Below are positions 1 through 4,598 of a DNA stretch of 5,035 bases, piece after piece. The stretch comes from Candidatus Bathyarchaeota archaeon (lineage in GTDB: Archaea > Thermoproteota > Bathyarchaeia > TCS64). Below the pieces are notes generated by a model, which was given only the letters and a program-made list of their open reading frames with translations, was not told the DNA's origin and searched no databases. The position numbers were made by a program, and so were the translations under genes. The stretch is taken from positions 1 through 5,035 of the forward strand of contig JAGTQJ010000047.1 in NCBI GenBank assembly GCA_018396515.1, given 5' to 3'. Each line of letters begins with the position of its first letter. The stretch's first letter is position 1.

Positions 1-38
1 TTTGGGAATGGATAAAAAAGGAACAAGAGGAAGGAATT

Positions 39-1022
39 ATGCAAAAGTGCTACATTCCAATGAAAGAAATTACAGAAGACGATTATAAGGAGTTCATCAA
101 AACACATAATGAGATAACTGTAGAAAATGTCAAAGTTAAAATTGGGCGGCCAAAGAAAATAATTGAATATCAACCAAAATATTTTGAACTTGAAACAACC
201 AATGTCTGGTCTTTCCCTGAAAGAGGAACTTGGGCAACGCATCAAGGGAACTTCAGAGGAAACTGGCCACCGCAAATGGCAAGAAACCTAATACTCAGAT
301 ACTCAAAACTAGGCGAAACGGTGCTTGACCAGATGTGTGGTTCGGGAACAACATTAATAGAATGCAAGCTTTTAGGAAGAAATGCCATTGGTGTAGATAT
401 AAACCTAGACTGTATAATGCTTACTAGAGACAGACTGAACTTTAACTATACACCTCTTGATTCAAATTATCCAAATGTATTGATAAAGACCTATGTGGGA
501 GACGCTAGAAACTTAAACCTAATAGAAGATGAATCTATCCACCTAATAGCCACACATCCACCATATGCAAACATTATACCATACTCCAAAGAAAACAGAG
601 TTTTAGGCGATTTATCCGCAGTGCATAGTATTGATGAATATGTGAATGGAATGAAGGAAATAGCAAAAGAAAGCTACAGAGTATTAAAACCCGGTAGGTT
701 CTGCGCAATACTTGTTGGGGATACAAGAAAGCATAGGCACCACATTCCAATAGCTTTCAGAACCATGCAAGCTTTTCTCGAAGCCGGCTTCATCCTAAGA
801 GAAGACATAGTGAAATATCAATGGAAAACAAAAACAACAAGGGAAAAATGGGGAGGTCTAACAAAGGTAGCTGAGGAATGCTGGGTAGACGAAGACAAAA
901 AAGCCAAAAAATACTATATGGATTTTTACCTACTTTACTATGAACACCTATTCATATTCAGAAAACCAGAAAATGACGAAGATATACGCAAATATAAAGA
1001 CAGCATTAAATGGTGGAATTAA
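39..1022 (+). CDS. DNA methyltransferase, amino (N4-cytosine/N6-adenine) type
   Basis: Predicted S-adenosylmethionine-dependent methylase acting on an exocyclic amino group of DNA, 327 residues from this ATG. Seen: a motif X-like GNWPPQ (residues 74-79), SAM-binding motif I DQMCGSGTT (97-105), motif II GVDI (118-121), an acidic GDAR (154-157), catalytic motif IV HPPY (173-176) followed by ANIIPYS, then a VLKPG turn (215-219), GDTRKHRH (227-234) and a closing EHLFIFRKP strand (302-310). HPPY stands where SPPY or DPPY is usual, so the target base is unresolved. GAGG at 27-30, 8 bases before the ATG, is a fair ribosome site. However, the same frame is open for 12 codons back to base 3, so the true start may lie outside the window. 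The gene is clearly more AT-rich than those from 2099 onward, which suggests transfer. No partner nuclease is visible, so an orphan enzyme or part of a restriction-modification locus are both possible. The family call is firm; the specificity is unknown. Confidence 0.87.
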   Translation: MQKCYIPMKEITEDDYKEFIKTHNEITVENVKVKIGRPKKIIEYQPKYFELETTNVWSFPERGTWATHQGNFRGNWPPQMARNLILRYSKLGETVLDQMCGSGTTLIECKLLGRNAIGVDINLDCIMLTRDRLNFNYTPLDSNYPNVLIKTYVGDARNLNLIEDESIHLIATHPPYANIIPYSKENRVLGDLSAVHSIDEYVNGMKEIAKESYRVLKPGRFCAILVGDTRKHRHHIPIAFRTMQAFLEAGFILREDIVKYQWKTKTTREKWGGLTKVAEECWVDEDKKAKKYYMDFYLLYYEHLFIFRKPENDEDIRKYKDSIKWWN

Positions 1023-1040
1023 TATTTTCACTTTTCTTCG
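1023..1040 (+). terminator. T-rich tract after the methyltransferase
   Basis: Immediately after the TAA stop the plus strand reads TATTTTCACTTTTCTTCG, with two runs of four T. Oligo-T tracts without a hairpin commonly end transcription in archaea, so this is a plausible terminator for the methyltransferase. It is only a composition-based call. Confidence 0.35.
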
Positions 1041-1104
1041 ATCATATAGCATCTCTTTTAGTTAGTTGATTATTATACTCTCGATCATTCTTCTCAATAT
1101 CTCC

Positions 1105-1124
1105 GGAAGACCGTTCTTCCTTTC
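1105..1124 (+). repeat. Short perfect hairpin followed by T residues
   Basis: GGAAGA (1105-1110) and TCTTCC (1115-1120) form a 6-bp stem around a CCGT loop, followed by TTTC. It could be a second termination or 3'-end element for the methyltransferase transcript, about 85 bases past its stop. The stem is short, and chance is a reasonable alternative. Confidence 0.3.
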
Positions 1125-1178
1125 ACAGATCTAACATTCCCTGGATCCATAGAGGCACACTAAAGGGCTAGAATCATA

Positions 1179-1218
1179 GGTTTAACCGGTGCCTTCTGGC
1201 ATTTTTAACCCCTAAACC
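1179..1218. repeat. Nested inverted repeat, possible structured RNA element
   Basis: The outer arms GGTTTA (1179-1184) and TAAACC (1213-1218) enclose a second stem, TGCC (1190-1193) with GGCA (1198-1201), around a TTCT loop. The region between the two stems is asymmetric. It lies between the methyltransferase and the zinc-ribbon gene, downstream of both. On the minus strand it begins about 24 bases past a TATA-like palindrome, so it could be the start of a small transcript or the 3' structure of the zinc-ribbon mRNA. Confidence 0.3.
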
Positions 1219-1234
1219 AATCGAATAAAATTGA

Positions 1235-1248
1235 ATTTTTATAAAAAT
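1235..1248 (-). terminator. AT-only perfect palindrome, terminator or TATA box
   Basis: ATTTTTATAAAAAT is a perfect 14-bp palindrome starting 17 bases past the stop of the zinc-ribbon gene. Read on the minus strand it gives a T5 run and is soon followed by a T4 run, as expected for an archaeal oligo-T terminator of that gene. The core TTTATAAA also matches an archaeal TATA box in both directions, so a promoter cannot be excluded. No recognisable gene starts at the right distance on either strand. Confidence 0.35.
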
Positions 1249-1264
1249 CTAGTCGTCTCAAATG

Positions 1265-1444
1265 CTAATATTGGAACCCGTGCTCTTGAGTTATGGGGAA
1301 CTCGTATCCGCATTTCGGGCACTTAGCGTATTCGCATTGAAGGGATGATGGGCATCCCGAGCATGCGAAGGCTCTACCGTAGGATATATCAAAGGCGAAG
1401 CCGCAGTTTGGACACCGGACAATCCGCCTAAACCTTGAACTCAT
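1265..1444 (-). CDS. Small multi-cysteine zinc-ribbon protein (59 aa)
   Basis: An unlisted short gene running from ATG (1444-1442) to TAG (1267-1265). The protein has seven cysteines in an ordered pattern: CPNC (residues 11-14), CSGC (28-31), a lone C37, and CPKCGYEFP (42-50). CxxC knuckles followed by CG are typical of zinc ribbons, and the last knuckle with GYE is a common archaeal form. The spacing CxxC-x13-CxxC-x5-C-x4-CxxC resembles small zinc-ribbon proteins that I recall near ferrous-iron transport (Feo) genes; this is from memory and no feo gene is in the window. The N-terminus is basic (SSRFRRIVR), so nucleic-acid contact is possible. GAGAGGT at 1453-1459, 8 bases before the ATG, is a good Shine-Dalgarno sequence and decides the start. 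A TATA-like site lies just upstream. The coding call is strong for its size; the function is unknown. Confidence 0.82.
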   Translation of the reverse strand: MSSRFRRIVRCPNCGFAFDISYGRAFACSGCPSSLQCEYAKCPKCGYEFPITQEHGFQY

Positions 1445-1452
1445 CGTAGTCT

Positions 1453-1459
1453 ACCTCTC
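1453..1459 (-). promoter_or_regulatory. Ribosome binding site of the zinc-ribbon gene
   Basis: On the minus strand GAGAGGT lies 8 bases before the ATG at 1444. It matches the archaeal anti-Shine-Dalgarno complement (GGAGGTGAT) in the GAGGT part and supports the short gene being real. Confidence 0.65.
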
Positions 1460-1478
1460 CCGAGTATTAGGTTAACTT

Positions 1479-1486
1479 GTATATAC
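1479..1486 (-). promoter_or_regulatory. TATA-like box of the zinc-ribbon gene
   Basis: GTATATAC is centred about 23-29 bases upstream of the ribosome site at 1453-1459, so a start of transcription just before that site would give a very short leader. The match to an archaeal TATA box is fair. No clear purine-rich BRE is seen beside it. Confidence 0.4.
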
Positions 1487-1743
1487 GGCATTCTGTTCGA
1501 AAACAGGTATTAGCAGAGCAAATATTGGGTATGGCCCATGTGAATAGTGATATTGGGCTCTGGCGACAACTGAATGCCTATCATTAACCACCTTTCAGAG
1601 AGAGGCCACCTATCTACAATCACCGAGAAGAATAAAAAGTGTAAGGAGATAGCTGAACATCCTGGTGCAGGAATCTTCATGGGGAGCGGTCGGAGTAGGA
1701 AATCTGAAAGATCGTTGAGGTAGATAAAACAGATGCCTTGCTT

Positions 1744-1759
1744 GCATTAATGCATTAAT
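1744..1759. repeat. Two tandem copies of GCATTAAT, operator-like
   Basis: GCATTAAT occurs twice head to tail (1744-1751, 1752-1759) and is followed by GAATG. The frame-shifted unit CATTAATG is itself a perfect palindrome and occurs twice (1745-1752, 1753-1760). Repeated palindromes like this could bind a dimeric regulator, but no promoter or gene is clearly attached to it. Confidence 0.35.
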
Positions 1760-1794
1760 GAATGTAAATAGATAATAATGGAGTTGTCAAATTG

Positions 1795-1818
1795 CCAAAG
1801 GTCACTTTGGATACCTTT
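1795..1818. repeat. Two overlapping, mutually exclusive hairpins
   Basis: CCAAAG (1795-1800) pairs with CTTTGG (1805-1810) around GTCA. AAAGGT (1797-1802) alternatively pairs with ACCTTT (1813-1818). Both cannot form at once in one RNA molecule. The stems are only 6 bp each, so this may be chance. Confidence 0.25.
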
Positions 1819-1932
1819 AGTCATTACGAGGACACATAAACCTGAAAACATTGAGAAGATTGGAGAGACAGGCTCAGCCACTGTTATATGTCCATCTATT
1901 GAAATTAGATCCTTTTCTTAAGGGGTTGCCGC

Positions 1933-1972
1933 AGCCTAATTCATGAGACTCCATGAATGGTTTGGGCTTTTC
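1933..1972 (+). terminator. Bulged stem-loop followed by a T run
   Basis: A 7-bp stem, ATTCATG (1939-1945) with CATGAAT (1952-1958) around AGACTC, is extended by AGCCTA (1933-1938) with TGGGCT (1963-1968, one G-T pair) across a one-sided bulge at 1959-1962. On the plus strand TTT follows (1969-1971), a terminator-like layout. No plus-strand gene lies directly upstream, so it could mark the end of an unrecognised small RNA or be a remnant. Confidence 0.3.
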
Positions 1973-2001
1973 GAGCCGGTAGATCTAGGCTTATTTGGCT
2001 C

Positions 2002-2045
2002 CTAATCGATGTCGAGGATTAGATCTCCCTTTAATTAAGGGAGAT
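2002..2045 (-). terminator. Two adjacent inverted repeats past the phosphorylase gene
   Basis: ATCTCCCTT (2023-2031) and AAGGGAGAT (2037-2045) form a perfect 9-bp stem around TAATT. Directly beside it, CTAATC (2002-2007) and GATTAG (2017-2022) form a 6-bp stem around a 9-base loop. Both lie 54-97 bases beyond the stop of the minus-strand phosphorylase, so they are candidates for its 3'-end structure or transcript terminator. The 9-bp stem is the strongest hairpin noticed in this gap, but no clear T run follows it, which weakens a classical terminator reading. A DNA-binding site is the alternative. Confidence 0.4.
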
Positions 2046-2098
2046 TCACATGATCTCGTCAAGTTGTTTTGTTATGGTTGGCCTCTTCAGGTGATAAC

Positions 2099-3010
2099 TC
2101 ATGGGAAGATAGCCCTCCATCTGTGCTTCCCGCAGCCGCACCCCTCATAGTCCGGGTCGATCCTCCTCAGAGCCCTTAAAATGGCCTCCGCCACAGGTCG
2201 GCGCCATCTCTCCTGGAACTCCTTGAAGACCTCTGGGCCCTCCCATTCCTTGGAGACCAGCCCCTCACCATAGTTTGAGACCAGTTGGAGGGTTGCATAG
2301 CAGGCCCCTATCTCCCTGGCAAATATGACCTCGGGGATGAGGTTCATCGTGACAACATCTATGCCCTGGCTTGTGTACCTTATCCGTATCTCTGATGGGG
2401 ACTCCAATCTCGGCCCCTCAGATATCCCAACGACCCCTCTCCTGAAGACCCTTTGGAACCCAACCTCCAAGGAGGCCTCTGTTAGGAGGCGACTCAGCTC
2501 CGGGCAGAAGGGCTGGTGGAGCCGGTACATCACAGGCTCCACCTGAATCCCCTTCTCGATGAGGCTCCTAGTCAGGGATTGGGCCCTCCTAGTCGTGTAG
2601 TCCACGAAGCCATCTGGGATGATGACGTCACCTGGGTCTAGGAGCCTATTCGTTGAGCCGCAGAGGGCGCATCCCAGGATCTTCTTAACCCCGGCCTTCA
2701 TGAGGACGTAGAAGACCCGTTCAGAGGCGCTGTCAGGGATGGTGTTCCTAATCTTTGGAGTTATCCCGTGGAATGGGACGAATAGGAACTCCACGCCTTC
2801 GAGCCTTGCATGGGTGAAGGGGGCTGTCGGCCCGAAGGGTGTGGAGTATTCGAGGCCATCCTCCATCACCTCCACCCCATCAAATTCTCCGGGAAATCCT
2901 GAGCCGGAGAGGGCGGATCCCCCTATCACGGCGACCTTAACCCTTGGGATCTCCAACAAAACCTCCCCAGATCTCTCTTTAATCTGAATCTTCTTGGATA
3001 TTCCGATCAT
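2099..3010 (-). CDS. MTAP/PNP-family nucleoside phosphorylase, divergent
   Basis: Predicted phosphorolytic enzyme splitting a purine nucleoside such as 5'-methylthioadenosine, methylthioinosine or guanosine into base and sugar 1-phosphate, in the cytoplasm. Seen: VAVIGGSALSG (residues 26-36, phosphate loop), ALCGSTN (115-121), LDPGDVIIPDGFVDYT (124-139), SEGPRLESPSEIR (197-209, matching the family's EGPRFETPAEIR), VTMNLIPEV (220-228) and AREIGACYA (231-239). A C-terminal CGCG (291-294) fits the CxC disulfide motif known in hyperthermophile PNP/MTAP enzymes. Oddities: N246 and G248 replace the two Asp residues that recognise adenine in human MTAP (D220, D222), and FHG (80-82) replaces the usual RHG. 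These suggest a 6-oxopurine or altered substrate. At 303 residues it is longer than typical; a TTG start at 2956 with a good ribosome site would give 285. It lies 47 bases after the aldolase-Fae gene with no TATA box between, so co-transcription is likely. Family sure, substrate not. Confidence 0.88.
   Translation of the reverse strand: MIGISKKIQIKERSGEVLLEIPRVKVAVIGGSALSGSGFPGEFDGVEVMEDGLEYSTPFGPTAPFTHARLEGVEFLFVPFHGITPKIRNTIPDSASERVFYVLMKAGVKKILGCALCGSTNRLLDPGDVIIPDGFVDYTTRRAQSLTRSLIEKGIQVEPVMYRLHQPFCPELSRLLTEASLEVGFQRVFRRGVVGISEGPRLESPSEIRIRYTSQGIDVVTMNLIPEVIFAREIGACYATLQLVSNYGEGLVSKEWEGPEVFKEFQERWRRPVAEAILRALRRIDPDYEGCGCGKHRWRAIFP
2961..2968 (-). promoter_or_regulatory. Internal Shine-Dalgarno pointing to a TTG start
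   Basis: GGGGAGGT on the minus strand ends just before codons 18-19 of the phosphorylase frame. The core GGAGG (2962-2966) lies 5 bases from the TTG at 2956-2954. Starting there would leave about eight residues before the VIGG loop, the usual MTAP/PNP length, whereas the ATG at 3010 has no ribosome site. The downstream start is therefore a serious candidate. Confidence 0.45.
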
Positions 3011-3057
3011 TTACTATTTGGAAAAGAAGAGAGTAAGAGAGATGAATTAGGGTGGTT
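3011..3057 (-). other. 47-base spacer with a pyrimidine-rich tract
   Basis: Between the aldolase-Fae stop and the phosphorylase ATG, the minus strand carries a long C/T tract (about 3020-3041) and no TATA-like or ribosome-binding sequence. The tract could cause partial termination or simply be an untranslated operon spacer. Confidence 0.35.
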
Positions 3058-4551
3058 TTAGATGCTTTCTCTGAATGGGTGGCGGGCGCTTCTCGCGTGT
3101 TCCATCGCCTCCTCCGCTGTGGGCCTCCCCTCCATGGCCTTCCTAATGGCGTGGCGCATCGCCTTGTAGTTGTTTATGTAGACCCTGTGGCGGTCCGTCG
3201 CTGTTGGGTGGATGAAGACCTTGGCTATAAGAACCAGCTCGTCTGTGGCTGGTAGGATCCCGTCCTTTACAGAGTCTGCGACGGCCCTGGCCACGGCTGC
3301 CTGGGCCGGGCCATATATCATGCTCGCCTCCCTAAGCCCCCTCACAGGGACGGTTGGAACGATTATGGTTGGGGGTTTTACTGCCATCCCGGGTTCAAGG
3401 ATGGCTTGGACTGCCTCCCTCTCCTTCGTCGGGTTTGCAAGGGCGTTGGCGTAGGCCTGCCCGACGGGTCCGTCTATCCTCCCTATTAGGAGGTCTATGT
3501 GGGCCACCTCGTTGGAGTCGGGCTCAACTAGGGCCTCCCCAGTCCTGAGCTGGAACTGCTCTATAACCTCAGGAGTCACGTCCACGGATGTGAACCTCTC
3601 CACCAAAGGCTTCTCGGGCACCACCTTGAAGACTATGGGTCTCCTCTCCAGCAATCCAAGCCTCTCCAGCTCGATTCTCAGCTCCTCTCTAAGCTCGTAG
3701 CTTAATGTGTCCCCTATGATTATCGGGCTCCTTGTCGATCCCACCTTTATCCCCATGTAATTCAGGCAGACCTTGCAGCCGAGGGCGCCAGAGGCTGTTA
3801 TGTGGCGGGTGAACTTCTGGATCCTCCTATGGAGGCTCCTAGCCTCCTCAATCCTCCCCTCCTTCATATGCCTGTATATCTCGAGCCATATTGGGGCTAT
3901 CACGTTGGCGCTGGCTAGGATCATCCCTGTCGCACCCGCAGCCAGAGCTGGGAGGACAACCTCATCCCAGCCCACAACCACATCCATCTTGTCCCCAACC
4001 TTCTCAAGCACCGACATCAGGTACTTGAGGTCACCGCTCGAGTCCTTCAGGCCAACGATGTTATCTACCTCGGCTAGATCCTCCACAACCTGCCATGGAA
4101 TGTACTGCCCCGTCAGCTGTGGGATGTTATAGAGAACTATGGGTAAGTTCACAGCCTCCGCAATCTTTAGGTAGTGATCATAGATCCCCTTCCAGCCCCT
4201 TGGCCTCATATAGTAGGGGTTAACTATTATTGCGGCGTCCGCCCCCACGTCCTCGGCGTGGCGGGTCGCCTCTATAACAAGCTTTGTTGCTGTGTCACCT
4301 GTTCCAGCTATGACGGGGATCCGGCCGTTCACCTGGTCTACGCATACCTCTATAACCCTCCTCCTCTCATCCGGCGTCATGAGGGAGAACTCGCCGGTGG
4401 TTCCGCAGGGCACGATCCCGGTTATGCCCTTCTCAATAAGCCACTCTATGAGGTTGCGGAACGAGGCTTCATCCAGGTTTTCATCCTTATCGAAGGGTGT
4501 TACAACCGCTGGTAGGACACCCTCAAGCCTGAAGCCCTTAACCCTTCCCAT
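3058..4551 (-). CDS. Fusion: DapA/NAL-family pyruvate aldolase + formaldehyde-activating enzyme (Fae)
   Basis: One uninterrupted 497-codon frame carrying two full-length enzymes. Residues about 5-300 are a class I TIM-barrel aldolase: GTTGE (50-54), catalytic Tyr in YNIPQLTG (141-148) and Schiff-base Lys169 in GLKDSSGD (167-174). L146 replaces the Arg that marks dihydrodipicolinate synthase, and GWDE (194-197) matches the GYDE of N-acetylneuraminate lyase, so this is probably not DapA proper. Residues about 331-497 are Fae: GEALV (338-342), NEVAHIDLLIG (347-357) with H351 at the place of the catalytic His17 of Methylorubrum Fae, YGPAQAAVARAVADSV (413-428), VFIHPTATD (445-453) and a HPF near the end (491-493), as in stand-alone Fae. 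Fae condenses formaldehyde with tetrahydromethanopterin. The linker (about 301-330) has no Met and no frame break. By analogy with Fae-Hps, the aldolase may release formaldehyde from a 2-oxo acid for the Fae half. The fusion and both families are secure; the substrate is inferred. Confidence 0.93.
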   Translation of the reverse strand: MGRVKGFRLEGVLPAVVTPFDKDENLDEASFRNLIEWLIEKGITGIVPCGTTGEFSLMTPDERRRVIEVCVDQVNGRIPVIAGTGDTATKLVIEATRHAEDVGADAAIIVNPYYMRPRGWKGIYDHYLKIAEAVNLPIVLYNIPQLTGQYIPWQVVEDLAEVDNIVGLKDSSGDLKYLMSVLEKVGDKMDVVVGWDEVVLPALAAGATGMILASANVIAPIWLEIYRHMKEGRIEEARSLHRRIQKFTRHITASGALGCKVCLNYMGIKVGSTRSPIIIGDTLSYELREELRIELERLGLLERRPIVFKVVPEKPLVERFTSVDVTPEVIEQFQLRTGEALVEPDSNEVAHIDLLIGRIDGPVGQAYANALANPTKEREAVQAILEPGMAVKPPTIIVPTVPVRGLREASMIYGPAQAAVARAVADSVKDGILPATDELVLIAKVFIHPTATDRHRVYINNYKAMRHAIRKAMEGRPTAEEAMEHARSARHPFRESI

Positions 4552-4574
4552 CCTAGATCATCACTTAGATAGAG

Positions 4575-4586
4575 TTTAAACCTTTA
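4575..4586 (-). promoter_or_regulatory. BRE/TATA-like promoter of the aldolase-Fae gene
   Basis: On the minus strand a purine-rich AAAGG (4581-4585) directly precedes TTTAAA (4575-4580), whose centre lies about 26 bases before the A of the ATG at 4551. This is the spacing of an archaeal TATA box to its transcription start, so a leaderless or nearly leaderless mRNA is predicted. A GTGAT at 4560-4564 could act as a weak ribosome site if the leader is longer. The promoter sits inside the 47-base gap after the peptidase, suggesting independent transcription from that gene. Confidence 0.5.
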
Positions 4587-4598
4587 ATAAAGGAGGGG

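Larger units (their letters stand above)
1445..2098. other. 654-base stretch with no convincing gene
   Basis: All six frames were read by eye. The longest short frames (47 codons at 1778-1921 plus; 56 codons at 1510-1680 minus) lack ribosome sites and recognisable motifs. No tRNA cloverleaf, CRISPR repeat or transposon end was found. What it does hold is the promoter region of the zinc-ribbon gene at its left end, a tandem palindrome (1744-1759), overlapping alternative hairpins (1795-1818), a larger stem-loop followed by T residues (1933-1972), and two adjacent inverted repeats (2002-2045) downstream of the phosphorylase. Confidence 0.6.

Noticed and set aside
1463..1513. tRNA-like CTGTTCGAAAACAG hairpin (1493-1506) flanked by two GTATTAG copies
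   Set aside because: It resembles a T arm, but the flanking heptamers are direct, not inverted, repeats, so no acceptor stem forms and no D or anticodon arm is seen.
1510..1680. A 56-codon minus-strand frame
   Set aside because: It lacks a ribosome site and its translation is rich in Leu, Ile, Trp, His and Pro with few acidic residues, as expected from a random frame.
1778..1921. A 47-codon plus-strand frame from ATG to TAA in the long gap
   Set aside because: No ribosome site, no recognisable motif and intermediate composition; it could be a decayed fragment but there is no positive evidence for a gene.
3601..3649. Internal GTG codons in the linker after a GGAGAGGAG sequence, possibly starting a separate Fae
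   Set aside because: The purine tract is 15 or more bases from the nearest GTG, too far for a normal ribosome site; a single fusion protein is the simpler reading.
4558..4564. GTGATGA on the minus strand matching box C of C/D guide RNAs
   Set aside because: No box D (CTGA) or C'/D' pair at suitable spacing; it lies in the leader or ribosome-site region of the aldolase-Fae gene.
3052..4579. Several plus-strand open frames opposite the aldolase-Fae gene
   Set aside because: They are antisense shadows of a GC-rich coding region, without ribosome sites or protein motifs.
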